64,000 bases of DNA from Enchytraeus crypticus. Lineage: Eukaryota; Annelida; Clitellata; Enchytraeida; Enchytraeidae. The position numbers and the translations under genes were made by a program. Below, one piece after another: positions 22,617-33,469 of the stretch (its first letter is position 1; each line of letters opens with the position of its first letter). Location of the stretch: the NCBI GenBank assembly GCA_905160935.1, contig CAJHZI010000513.1, positions 1,885,001-1,949,000 on the forward strand. The letters run 5' to 3'. Under the pieces are notes generated by a model, which made no database searches, was not told the DNA's origin, and saw nothing but the letters and a program-made list of their open reading frames with translations.

Positions 22617-25100
22617 GAAATTCAAGATGTTAAAGGCGGTCGTTAAAAATAATTGACTTGCAGTAATTGCATAAATTTTTGAAAAGTTAAAATGGCAAAT
22701 ATTCGCTTTAAGCATACAGATATGACGCTATTTTTTCGGTACACTTGGCAGTGCACTGAGGAAGAAGACTCTCTATTCAATGCTTACACGCGTATCTTTT
22801 AAATTGATTATACTATAATATTGGCAATATATCGCAATGTTAACTTCACGAATCACACCGAGAACATTAAGTTTGTTGCGGTGCACTAATTAATTTCTTT
22901 CCATATCCACCCACCTCTCGTACAGTTCCTTGTCCTTGTATCCAGGTCCACCGCTAGTCCACGGCTACTCCTGGAATTGACCTACGAACTTCTGAGTGTG
23001 AGATTGGATCTCAAGACCTCCTTTATCATTCGTTGTAAGCAATAACTGAGAAGTATTAATTTCCCTGATTTAATAAGTGCAGTATATTACTAGCAGTATG
23101 TGCAATACTTCTAGACTGGAATGAGCGTTGTATGAGGAGAGGGTGGGGTGTGGGGGAGTACCCCCACTTTGATTTAGATCTGAGAGAAATGTAACCAGAT
23201 ATGTGCAATATTTCCTTTAAAAATTAGTTTTAGCTGCGGTCTGTTTACTATATCCCCTCCTCTTTAAACTTCTAAATCCCCTGTTGCATCTGTAAATGAA
23301 CTGTAAATAGAAATTATCTGCTAGTTTTTGTTTTTCATTGTATTTAGGCATACAATCTTGTCTACTTGTAGAGGTGGCACTGGGGGCTTATAGTTGAAGA
23401 ACTAACAATGTGCGACGCTATATAAAGCCAAAATTTAAGACAAAAACCAAAGTTCTATCAAATTTAGTTGAACGTCAGTTTCCTGTACAGCATTGGTGGC
23501 TGGAACTGGGTTTTGAACCGTACACCTGTTTACACTCAGTCGGATAACTTACCGATATACCTTATGCTACAGGCCATAATGAAATATGACTAAAAAGAAA
23601 ATATTTACAGAAGAATTTATTGCTCATACCTGGTGACTGCAGCTGACACTCAAGGTTTATGATCGTTCAACTCAACACGTTGATGGGGAGAGGAATAGCG
23701 CATGTAGTAGAGCATTCGCGTTAAAAAGAAAGCTAAGCAACGTCGAGATCGTTAGTAATTAGATGGACGACCACCACGGATGACCGAGTGATGACACCTT
23801 TGATTAAAAAAGCCCTGGAAGTTTGAAGGGTTTTAAGGCCGTTGGAAGCCAACGTAAGGTGTTGGAATGTTTTCTTAAATCCGCGCTAGCTCCAGTTGCG
23901 CTGTCAAAAGGTGCCGAGTAATGATAATGATAGAATGAAGGAGGCAGTATCGTAAACTATAAAAACAGCAACTAACAAAAGAAACTTTGTAAACACGTAC
24001 GTTGTGTCATGCGTGAATCACTAACGAAGAACATAATATATTATCTTATATCATAGATATCGTAATGAAGAGGAAAGCGGAAGATAGAGAAGAGTAGAGG
24101 CGTTATATACCATGGACCTTCCAGTAGACATTGCACTACGAGAAAGATCGAGATCGTAATGAAGAATTAGTGTAACAATTAGATCAACTAGATCAAGCTG
24201 CTCCTAATATGAGCGGGGGAGTAAGAAAGCAATAATAATTGTGATTTGAGCCGCGTTGTTGAGCTGTGAGCGCTGTTCAATCTGTTACACTGCGGGTATC
24301 TCTGCTCTCTACAGTCTCACATTATTCTCTCTACAGGAGAAATTGCTTATGAGTAGCAATATTTATAAGGTTACTCACAGAATATATAGGTTCCTTAATA
24401 ACAATAGTTTATGTAACCCTCCGGATTAAGTCTCTATATTATATATACATACATATATATATCTCACTGTCTCCCTCTCTCTCTCCCTATGTCTCTGTGT
24501 CTCTGTCTCTCTATCTCTCTCTATCTCTGTCTCTGCCTCTCTCGCTCTCTGTTTCCCCCTCTCTCTCTTTCTCTCTCTCTCTTAGTGTACTTCTACTGGC
24601 AGGTCCATGGTAAATAACGCCTCCACGCTTATCTGTCTTTCGTTTTCTTGACGGCTATGTAGATTGAAAAAGTGGACATGGTTGTCTGGGAGGAGGCAAT
24701 TATAATTTAAATATCATGCACGAATCAAAAACGTTAATGCTTTATATATAGTACAGAGTGCACACTGAAACACAAACCGTTTGCGCTTGTATAGTTTCGC
24801 GACTCCTTAATGAAAAGCAAAAAATCATTGGAGCCTTCGAAGTGCTATTTCTATCAATGCAGTCATTGAAAATTGCACAAATATATATAAATATAGTATA
24901 CACCTACAATACTGGCTGGAGCCAGTGGCGAAGTCGGTAAGATACTCGACCATGGATCAGTATGTGCGGGGTTCAAATCCTGGGCTCGCCCCTCACTGAC
25001 ATCGCTTTCGAGTGAGGAAACTGACGTTAACCTTTGCTATACCAGCTTTTACATGTATAGTTTTTGTTTACATGTATTCAATGTACTTATATATATATAC

Positions 25101-25191
<91 letters not shown>

Positions 25192-25243
25192 CATGTATGT
25201 ATATGTGTATACATGTATATACATGTATGTGTGTATACTGCAT

Positions 25244-25315
<72 letters not shown>

Positions 25316-26096
25316 ATATATAATTGCAAACGGCATCTGTTGGCCCAAATCTGAAGAATTTGTAAGGGGGTGTGTCTGTAGTTGAGATATTTGAGTGCTT
25401 GAATTTACAATATCCTTTTTGAAATGATTTAAATAAAATTGGCTGTAAGTGTAAGTAAAGTCTTACGAAATCAAGCAAAATTTCATTGTCATTTATATGT
25501 TGTTCCCCCAATCTCTTCAATTTTAAGTATTCTGTTCATTTTCATTTACAATCTATCATTAATTTCATGGAGTCTAACAGGATTTATCATTCATGCATCC
25601 AATAATTTTCCATATCCGCCGCATTGGCAATTTGTAAAGTTATCAACTATTTCTTTCTCACTGTCACTTCATAACGCCCAGTATTAGGTTGATTTTATAG
25701 TCAATAGCATTTGTGTTATTTCAGTAAAGATTTTATTTTGAATTCAACTAGCGCCCTTAGACTTAACAATCCAACAAAATTTCCCGTCGATATATCCCGG
25801 AATTCAGTCAATTACGGACTTCCTGTTCTGACTCGTAGGCTGAAGAACTCCCTGCTATCGATGTAATGACTGGAGTGATCATGATCATATCTCCAGATAT
25901 CGATCTGGGAGATCAATGATCCGAACAAGAATCGAATCCTAATCGACTGCTCCGGACTGGAATACTAAATCAGCTTCCTACAATATCAGCACAAGAGTCG
26001 CCATAAAAAGATATCAGTGAGGAATATTATAGTCTAGACCAACATTTATTGTCATGGACTTCTTTCTCTCCCTCTCCCTCTCTACATATGTATGTA

Positions 26097-26166
<70 letters not shown>

Positions 26167-26441
26167 TACATATACATGTATATATATATTATATATATAC
26201 TGTATATATATAAAGGTGTACATGTAAATATATATGTAGATATATGTATATATCTACATATATCTACATATGTATATATATATACATATAGACCCACGCA
26301 TATGTGGAAATGAAGAGGAAGGCGGAAGACAGAGAAGAGTGGAGGCGCTATGTACCATGAACCTGCCAGTAGCCAGTGCACTAAGAGAGAGAGATGTATA
26401 TACATCATGTATATATACATTATGTATATATGTATATATAC

Positions 26442-26485
<44 letters not shown>

Positions 26486-29400
26486 AGGCATATATATAGG
26501 CCTATATATATATATCATATATATATATATATCAGTGCATACGTATATAAATATAATGTAATTAATGTGAAATTATCAGTATGAATTCTCATATAACCCT
26601 TTAATGTGCCCAATAAAAAGTACACTTTGCCTTCGTCAGTTATTGAATTTGCACAATGGACTGGGTTCTTAATTAACGTACATTTTGTCTGATGCCATGC
26701 CATGTAAGTGAAAATTGGTGACTACTGATTTTCTAACTATTCTGGAATTTACTTATTCAACTTTGTTTCCTGTTATCATTTATTTTTGCTCTTTCATACC
26801 TTTTGCTACTTGATTTTTGCTTTTTTTAACATGCGCCGTTTAGTTACGACCTATCTTATATCTGCCACTGATTTGCAGCTCATTAAAATCTACCAGTGAT
26901 TTTTGATTCACTGGGTTTTCAGAATTGATTTGCAGCCCATCTTACCTTCTACTTGGGACTTTAACGTTTCTCACGCTTTTCCCTCATCCATATTAAACTC
27001 TACTACTTAGATCACAACTACGTTTGGAATTTTTATAGCTTTTCTGCTACATATAACACAGCATTTCATCATTCTTCGTCTCACTCATTAGTTCAAGACT
27101 GGAAGCGATTGACTGATCGTTGACTGATTTAATTGATTGATTAGTTTGATGAGACTATTGCATCATACCTAATTAACCTTCTGTAGCGGATTTGAACTTT
27201 TTACTCCCACTGGAGGAGATACAAGCTGGTGATCCGCTATAAGACTTGTGGCTTTTCATCACGCCATGGTAACGCGGCTGATATAGCGCCAATTTATTCC
27301 TTCCTTCTTTCATTCTTCTGTTTGTTTCGTTATTACTTCCCACATTTTTACATTACATAAGAAATCAGTAGAAAGTTTATTTTGTAGTTTTCTATAATCG
27401 ATACATATATAATCTAGAGAGAGTTGGTACAGATAGACTGTAGATAAATGCATTAATAAATAGGAAGAAGAGTTGGATAGGACACATTCTAAGGGGGAGG
27501 GGGGGACTATTAAAATAGGTCATTGAAGGCAGAATGGAAGGAAATAGAGGCAGAGGTAGGCCGAGATGATTTAAAGATCCTCTGATATAGGGACATAAAG
27601 AGGAAAGCGGAAGACCGAGAAGAGTGGAGGCGTTATATACAATGGACCTGCCAGTAGGCAGTGCACTAAGATATATATATATATATAATAGAACATATAT
27701 CGTCAAAAAGTTAAAGCTCGTCAACGTAGGTTTCCTGCTCCATAGCATGTCAAGGATCGGGAGAATACAGATTCGAATTCTAAACCTACAGATCAGCTGT
27801 CGAACAATTTGCCATTAAGGCGTGGATAATGCAAACCTTTTGTGAATGAATTTATTGTCTGATCGATGGATTTCTCTTATTTGAAGCTTGAAGGTGAATA
27901 CACGCCTTGAATCTGCAAATGTGGTAGATAAAGAGAATTATTTTTAAGAGAGTGAGTAAGAGAGAGAGAGTGCGAGAATGAGTGAGTGAGTGCGTGAGTG
28001 AGTGAGTGAGTGAGTGAGTGAGTGAGTGAGTGAGTGAGTGAGTGAGTGAGTGAGTGAGTGAGTGAGTGAGTGAGTGAGTGAGTGAGTGAGTGCATGAGTG
28101 AGAGAGAGAGAGAGAGAGAAAGAGAATGAGAATGAGATAAAGTCAAACTAAGGGCTTGAGATAGAGAGAGGAAGAGGAATAGAGAAGAGACAGGAGGGGA
28201 GAAAGAGGAAAAACAAAAAAGGAAATTCTGAAAGAGATATTAATGTAGGAAGTTTCGCACTCAACAGAAGACTCTACCTATAACTTGGTAGTTGATTAAT
28301 TGATTATCATGGTCAGCTGGATAAAGATTTGAACCTGACATAAATAGTAAATGTATCAAATAGCTTGAATTATAGGCTGTATAATTAATTACGAAATATT
28401 ATAATAACTATGTTTAAAGAAAAACAATTTGTTTGATATTTTTGTCTTTTATATTTAGCTATAAGATATTCCTGCCACTAGATAGCTCCGTATAATTGAG
28501 GCTCAATTACATATGACTTCTTAACAATTATAAAAATTTAATTATATTCAACTTTCAAAATATTATATTTAGTTAGTATTTATTATAGTTTGGAGTTAAT
28601 TGTATATTACATTAATTATAGGCCCCAATGTTACATCAAAATTACATTGATAATTGTATGTTACATTAGTTATAGTATTTATAAAAGTATTTCAATACCT
28701 TGCAAAGCATTAATTAAAAAAACCTAGTATGAATGAAATCTATACTTTTATATTTTCAACAGATAAATCTGTCGTTAGCTCGTTAAGGCATGGTGATGAC
28801 TCGAGAGTCAACTTTGTCTCCGCAAAGTTCAACCCAGTTCCGTGGAGTGAACGGCCGCGACGAGAAACAGCTGGTGGAGAAAAGATTGCTGGTGAACTAA
28901 AACACCAGCAACAACAACAACAACAACAACAAATCAGACAACGACAACAACAAATCATACAACAACAACGACAGTATATTGAAAACGACGAGAACAGACT
29001 GGGACAGCAGCAGAGTAATCGACAACTGGTACAATCAGCAAAAGAAAACAAACAGCTGCAGCAGCGTGTTTCACCCGCACAACAGCTGCAGCAACATAGC
29101 AACCAGCAGCAACAGCAACAACTGTCTTTGTCGCAGAAAGTTCTGTCTGAAAAACAACAACAACATCAAGGACTCCATCTTGATAGAAATGGAATGCCAT
29201 CAAATGTACAGGAGAAAGCAGAAGACAAGATTCTTCCACGCGAAGTTATATTAAAGAATTACAACCCACAACTACATTTAATCTCTATTGATGGCAACAG
29301 AGATAAAGAAGCCGGAACTGATAATGACACCAGTAAAGATATCAATGGTGTGAGTACTTATGGAAACAAACCTTCTTCTAGCCCTAAGAGTTCTGGTGAG

Positions 29401-30393
29401 AGAATAAAGAAAATGCTTGATGAAGGACCTGAAGACAAAACTGAGATCAAGTCCGTGAGACGTTTTGGGAAGGATAAAGAGAACAGTGCAGGTACATCAA
29501 TAGGTCAAGACAAACATCTGGTTACATCTCAGGCGACATCATCAGAAGAGCTAGCAATGAAATCTAGAAGTCCAAGAACCAAATCAGAACTAGTAAAAGA
29601 AAAGTCAACTGGTTCTGAGACTCATAACGATCCATCTCCTTCAGAGTCGAAGGCCAAGGTCAGAGTTGCAAGAGAAGTTGACTTATTACCTGATGACATC
29701 ATACGACTGACCAGAATGGACCTACTGATGGGCAGAGGCAGCTCAAAGATGGCTGCTCATCAGAAGGTCACTGACTTCACTGATATCTCTAGCCCAGAAA
29801 CTAGGTTAGATAATAGTGAACTTGTCAACAAACTTCGAGACGCTATTCTTACTGGAAGAGTTTACTTTAAAAAAGTTGGACAAGAAAAAGACTCGGGTAC
29901 GAAAGCGAGCAGCGGCGGTTTAAATGAAGCTGGGAACAACAGGAAAGTCAAGAATGGCGCATCAACTGGAAGACGCACAACGAGGGCAAGACAGATCTTT
30001 GATCTGATTGGTGGGAGATTCGCTGCGGCTGTTAGAAACTACGGCAAGTTAGTCAATTTGGAGAAAAACGCTGCCACAGGAGTTAACAGTGAAGAAGGTG
30101 AGGTTTTGAAGGAAAGGCAGATTCCAGAATATTCCTCTGAACAAGATCTAACTCATAGGAGTAACACAGTGGAAGAGAGGAAGAGGCAGTATCCGTATAT
30201 TTCACCAGATGATATAAATGAAGTGAAGAGAATGCCGCTGAGAGCCTGGGGCTCTAGAATCGACTCCTCTAGGGTTCCCGGAGGTAAGAGGGGCTGCACG
30301 GTGTCAGACGAGGCGGACTGCCGCCCTCGAAGGGTGTATAAGACTGACAACGGCGTAGATCCCATGCTGCTCATGGTGGGCATCGGCAAATGA
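21189..30393 (+). CDS. Secreted Gln-rich precursor, prohormone-like, two coding exons
   Basis: Exons 21189-21303 and 28763-30393 (CAG|GTAGGT and TTTTCAACAG|AT, phase 1) encode 581 aa. Residues 1-21 look like a signal peptide: hydrophobic [17 protein letters not shown], then polar sequence. Residues 87-174 are Gln-rich (CAA/CAG runs). The middle is hydrophilic, Lys/Ser/Glu-rich. The C-terminus has spaced dibasic sites: RKR at 511-513, KR at 527-528, KR at 547-548, RR at 561-562. They would release [13 protein letters not shown] (possible pyroGlu), [18 protein letters not shown] (Gly before KR, possible amidation), [12 protein letters not shown] (two Cys, seven residues between) and a C-terminal 19-mer. 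I do not recognise the family. Alternatively it is a non-hormonal secreted or matrix protein. The exon-1 start overlaps a pyrimidine-rich 3' splice site look-alike ending at 21237. Confidence 0.7.
21742..21778. repeat. Perfect 17-bp inverted repeat with 3-nt loop
   Basis: GTCCATAGTTCTTTACA at 21742-21758 and its exact reverse complement at 21762-21778 flank AAA. It lies in the first intron of the precursor gene. Transcribed, it would form a short perfect hairpin. No microRNA-like precursor structure is evident beyond the stem. Confidence 0.9.
21858..21885. repeat. (TA)n microsatellite
   Basis: Short TA run within the precursor-gene intron. Confidence 0.95.
22418..22613. repeat. Compound (TA)n/(CATA)n/(CA)n microsatellite
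   Basis: Three TA blocks (about 22427-22455, 22507-22531, 22566-22612) separated by CATACATA and ACACACA stretches. Located in the precursor-gene intron. Confidence 0.95.
22725..22775 (+). mobile_element. LINE 3'-end relic (family L3)
   Basis: ACACTTGGCAGTGCACTGAGGAAGAAGA matches the terminal block of the L3 pieces at 33470-33605 and 52800-52945. Only the last about 30 bases are retained. Confidence 0.5.
23463..23578 (-). mobile_element. tRNA-derived SINE (family S1), minus strand
   Basis: On the minus strand, GTAGCATAAGGTATATCGG (A-box region) and ACGGTTCAAAACCCAG (B box) are followed by a shorter body and the family tail CAGGAAACTGACGTTCAAC. The tail identifies the family. The body is diverged. 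Confidence 0.7.
23685..23930 (+). mobile_element. Possible SINE with tRNA-like start
   Basis: AATAGCGCATGTAGTAGAGC resembles a tRNA A-box region; GTCGAGATCGTTAG is a weak B box. A GC-richer body follows with GGCCGTTGGAAGCCAACG, a short palindrome. No second copy of the whole unit is seen in this window. Confidence 0.3.
24060..24160 (+). mobile_element. LINE 3'-end relic (family L3)
   Basis: GAAGAGGAAAGCGGAAGATA, GAAGAGTAGAGGCGTTATAT and ACCATGGACCTTCCAGTAGA match the longer fragment at 27425-27690. One frame reads KRKAEDREE...RRYIPWT, the usual C-terminal stretch of a LINE polymerase. Confidence 0.75.
24440..24585. repeat. (TC)n-rich low-complexity tract
   Basis: Degenerate CTCTCT/TCTGTC repeats, directly beside an inverted L3 LINE end. 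Confidence 0.9.
24588..24640 (-). mobile_element. LINE 3'-end relic (family L3), minus strand
   Basis: Top-strand ACTGGCAGGTCCATGG and ACGCCTCCACGCTTA are the reverse complement of the family 3' end. On the minus strand it runs straight into the (GA)n complement of the TC tract, the same LINE-end/microsatellite arrangement as elsewhere in the window. Confidence 0.75.
24912..25037 (+). mobile_element. tRNA-derived SINE (family S1), best copy
   Basis: Starts GGAGCCAGTGGCGAAGTCGG (A-box region), with B box GGGTTCAAATCC, then GGGCTCGCC and the family tail TGACATCGCTTTCGAGTGAG / GAAACTGACGTTAACC. Head and tail orders are those of a tRNA-derived SINE transcribed by RNA polymerase III. It lies in the precursor-gene intron. 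Confidence 0.88.
25088..25324. repeat. Compound (TA)n/(GT)n/(CATG) microsatellite
   Basis: TGTGTG run at 25101-25123, TA runs at about 25123-25187 and 25250-25307, with TGTATACATG words between. Six overlapping Ile/Tyr/Val frames cross it; none is a gene. Confidence 0.97.
26088..26300. repeat. Compound (TA)n microsatellite
   Basis: TA run at 26101-26160 followed by degenerate TATATACA/TATCTACA units up to the LINE end at about 26300. Confidence 0.95.
26300..26398 (+). mobile_element. LINE 3'-end relic (family L3)
   Basis: GGAAATGAAGAGGAAGGCGG through CCATGAACCTGCCAGTAGCC and AGTGCACTAAG, then GAGAGAGA and (TA)-rich DNA. Microsatellite lies on both sides. Confidence 0.8.
26398..26560. repeat. 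Compound (TA)n microsatellite
   Basis: Follows the 3' end of the L3 fragment directly. TA run at 26445-26479 plus TATAGGC words. Confidence 0.95.
27425..27690 (+). mobile_element. LINE 3' fragment (family L3), longest copy
   Basis: Translation with frame breaks gives IGHILRGGGG-like, [27 protein letters not shown] and PWTCQ words. This is the standard C-terminus of a class of LINE reverse transcriptases (GRGRPR then a basic EWRR end). The stop is followed by GGCAGTGCACTAAGA and a (TA)n run at 27671-27687. It is 5'-truncated and mutated. Confidence 0.8.
27955..28135. repeat. (GAGT)n tetranucleotide array
   Basis: About 25 GAGT units (27981-28090), flanked by GA-rich ends. The Leu-Thr-His-Ser frame on the minus strand is an artefact. 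An array of the complementary unit lies at 56358-56455. Confidence 0.97.
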
Positions 30394-30705
30394 ACAGCGA
30401 CACCTATAGACGTGTACGCTTTTGGTATTTTGTGATTGCATTAAACGATGGGCCTGTTTTGTAGGCCTAGGCTGATAGGCCTGTTTGATAGGCCTATGCA
30501 CATAGACCCGTTTGTTAAGACTATGTTGATTGATCTGTTTTGATAGTCCTGTGCAGATATGCCAGTTTGATAGGCCTGTGCTGATAGGCCGCTTGATAGT
30601 TCTATGCTAATAGGGATGTTTGATAAGCCTATGTTGATAGGCCTGAGCTGATAGATAGGCCTATGTGTTTTTAGGTCTATGTTAATAGGTCTGTGTGGCA
30701 ATTCT
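30394..30705. repeat. GATAGGCCTGT minisatellite in the precursor 3' region
   Basis: From about 30445, irregular 12-24 bp units built on TTGATAGGCCTGTGCTGATA and variants. The AGGCCT palindrome recurs about eight times. It begins about 50 bp past the precursor stop codon, so it is probably part of that 3' UTR. Confidence 0.85.
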
Positions 30706-32180
30706 ACAGCATTCGTGTTGATTGGGAAGATAAATGAATTCTGATACAATTCTACTCTTATTATTCCTTAGCCCTAGTCTATCTATATACATGTGTTTAT
30801 TCTAAATGATTATTGTTTATTGTCACCAACGAAAACTCTTTCAGCAGAATCACGGCCGAACTCGGTCTTCTAGACTACTTCACAAAGAGAGTTGAATAAT
30901 CATAAAAGAAAAAATAGGCCAAAGCTTAAAATTTACCATATGAAGTCGTAACCAAGGTACGTACGGAATTTGGCATCAGACACAGAAACACATAGAAAGC
31001 ATATAACCATTGTAACCTCTACATTTTCTCTGCTTATTGACATCCCAAACGGTTCTCTGAATCTCAGGTAATTTAATTTTGAGAAAACAATTCATCTGAT
31101 AAAGCGGCTCTGTAACAAGACAAATGACATTGTTTCACGGGTTTTAATTGACGAGGATAGTCATGTATAAGAATGCGACAAGCTTCGTTGGCTAAATTAC
31201 CGTTGTCAAACTGAACAGAATTGAGTCGATTCGATCACTTGATGCTTCAGCGAGCCTAATAACGACTTCAGGAAAAGAAATTGCCGAAGTGAAACAATTG
31301 GAATCAAAATTTTACCATTCCATTTAAGTGAACCAATTTAAACATTTAGAACTTGAGTATAAAGCGTCCATGTAGAGAACTTCAATTAGCCTACTTTGAG
31401 ATCTAATTAATATCTGTTTAATTATTAATTTTATCCATTACGCGTTTGATAATGCTCTGGACTTAAAGACATTGTGTCATAACGATATGATTAAATTTCG
31501 TATTTCGTGGATTTATCAACCATCTGCTGACCAGGTAGAGTTTGTTTTCACTGAAATCAATTCTATGCAATTGGTAGATCATAGCAAGTTTAATTTCATA
31601 GCAGAAAATTACTTCTTGAAGCTCCATCTGACGAATAGATCTCATACAAATAATACAATTATGTTACTGACTGGCACACAGCCACTATAGTCCCATACGT
31701 TCGTCAACAAAGTTAATCGAGACTTTAGAGGCAGCTTCGAGCTCCCGTCTTGAAGGGAAGCCTTTGAGGCTTCTGACCTTGTCGTTAATCCCACACCCAC
31801 AGCAGGGCACAGAGCCATCTTGTGAGTGAAGTAAAAATTACTATCTGTTACAGGTAAACCCATTAGAACCGATGACTAAATCCAATAACAAAATATATTT
31901 CGCTGCCATCTGGCGATTAATAGGATTTCTTAATAGTATATTTTAAAAAATTAAATTTTTGGCGAATGGGAATTAATGGAGACCGCAATTATAAATGAAT
32001 GACAACAGCAGAGGCGACATCTTTTGAGTGTGACAGACTCAGCGAGTAAATAAGCCGCCAAAAAGGGCAGAAATTTGTCAAGTAAAAACTAATTCTTGGT
32101 TTTATTTGTGAGCTTATAGATATAAAATACTCTTGTACTGCTAGTGACACTCCTGTTAAAGCAAAATCATCGACATTTTT
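30706..32180. other. Intergenic stretch downstream of the precursor gene
   Basis: No convincing exon. A GC-richer piece at about 31725-31830 holds open frames on both strands but lacks splice signals that would make it an exon. It may be repeat-derived. Confidence 0.4.
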
Positions 32181-32185
32181 ACTTT

Positions 32186-32227
32186 GCAAAAGGAATTATT
32201 TAATTTAAATTAAATAATTCTTTTTGC
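32186..32227. repeat. 42-bp near-perfect palindrome
   Basis: GCAAAAGGAATTATTTAATT and onward is followed without a spacer by its reverse complement, with a single mismatch in 21 pairs. It could form a cruciform, or be the collapsed core of a foldback element. Confidence 0.9.
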
Positions 32228-32819
32228 ACAATAGCAATAATAGGTAAAGTAAAATATTAATAATAAAGCTAAAAAATACAAAATAATAGTAATAATAATA
32301 ATAAAAGTAATAAAGGTTCAACGTTCTTCTTCTCGTCCGAAGATGACTTCAGGGTCCTAGAGTAGTGGATAAGTGACAGTTTAGAAGAAAACATGTTTAG
32401 GTAGCAATTTTTACGATTATCTACTTCCAGAAATGATATCCATTTATGCAGCTATGAAGTTATTCTGTGTGAGCAAATTGTATTAAACAAACGAGCATAG
32501 AAATTTAATGTTGAATATGGAGTTTAATTAATTTTAAATATAATTAATTTAAATGAATTCATTTTCAATTTAACTGTCAATGATTAATACGGAATGCTGG
32601 TAAATTAATATATAAATTTCGTAAAGGAGGGGAATAACTCTTTTTGTCGTCTTTAATGACTCATTATTCCCTAATCTATGCAGATTGTCACATAGAACAA
32701 CCACTTCACACTCTCACCTATCTGCCACCCCAACCTTTAACACCCTTGCGCCGCTGCATCTTTACACCTTCTAACCGCTACTAACTACCCCGCAATTATC
32801 ACCCTCGTGCCAGCGCGGT

Positions 32820-32932
32820 AAAGCACCCATATTCACCCATGATGCAGGGAGGATTGTAACAATTAGCATCACCCATGATACAGAGAGGATTATAACAATT
32901 AGCATCACCAATGATACAGAGTGGAAATTATT
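32820..32932. repeat. Short tandem repeat, about 38 bp x 2.5
   Basis: Three successive copies of CACCCATGATGCAGGGAGGA / TTGTAACAATTAGCAT with point changes (GATACAGAG in the later units). Confidence 0.85.
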
Positions 32933-33149
32933 AATATTGAGAAAGAAAGTTCATGGATTATCATTCACTATCGGCCTTCTAAAATTTTACGACATAATTA
33001 GAGGAATAATAATATTATTTACAGTTACCGTCCGGCTTTTAGTATGTTAATGTACTGCGTGATATACATGCAGAGTTGCTCGACTGCAGTAACTAAAAAG
33101 AGGAATTATAAGTCGCAGTCTGTCTATAGTAGCATTTTGCTATTGGTAC

Positions 33150-33200
33150 CGATGTCATAGTAGTGCTGACGTCATCGTAGTGCTGACGTCATCGTGGATG
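33150..33200. promoter_or_regulatory. Tandem CRE-type palindromes (TGACGTCA x 2)
   Basis: The 17-bp unit TAGTGCTGACGTCATCG occurs twice in tandem, putting full consensus CRE octamers at 33167-33174 and 33184-33191; a degenerate GATGTCATAG precedes them. Binding is an inference. No nearby transcription start is known. Confidence 0.45.
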
Positions 33201-33469
33201 ATAGATCATACAATACACTCACTTTTAAGATAAACTAAAGTCTTTATGCTTCGCCCATGTTGTACTCGAGTGTGGTTGGACCACAGCAGAATAGGGCAAC
33301 CTCAAACAATCTGCTGCGTGTACGGAAGAGGCGATGAAGGCAGGAGCTGATGATGGCTAGAAGGGGCCCACCTCACCATGAAATATTTCCCCCAGGATTA
33401 AATGGCAATTAATCCATCAAACTTAGGAATGGAACGGGAATACTTTTCCCAGACAATAGGCTACATTAG

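Noticed and set aside
24912-24985. Functional tRNA gene
   Set aside because: A and B boxes are good but the cloverleaf stems do not close and a SINE tail follows. The other tRNA-like heads in the window were rejected for the same reasons.
25012-25520. Several 80-150 aa Ile/Tyr/Val-rich frames on both strands
   Set aside because: They are translations of (TA)n, (GT)n and (CATG) microsatellite; the same applies near 22.4, 26.1, 41.3, 44.1 and 48.0 kb.
27877-28146. Leu-Thr-His-Ser repeat protein
   Set aside because: Shadow of the (GAGT)n array; the mirror case is at 56289-56471.
28740-29254. Cys/Val-rich frames antisense and shifted over the Gln-rich exon
   Set aside because: Shadows of CAA/CAG repeats in other frames of the precursor gene.
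31642-31863. Minus-strand 73-residue frame with GC-richer sequence
   Set aside because: Both strands are open over the same bases and no splice site fits; more likely repeat-derived.
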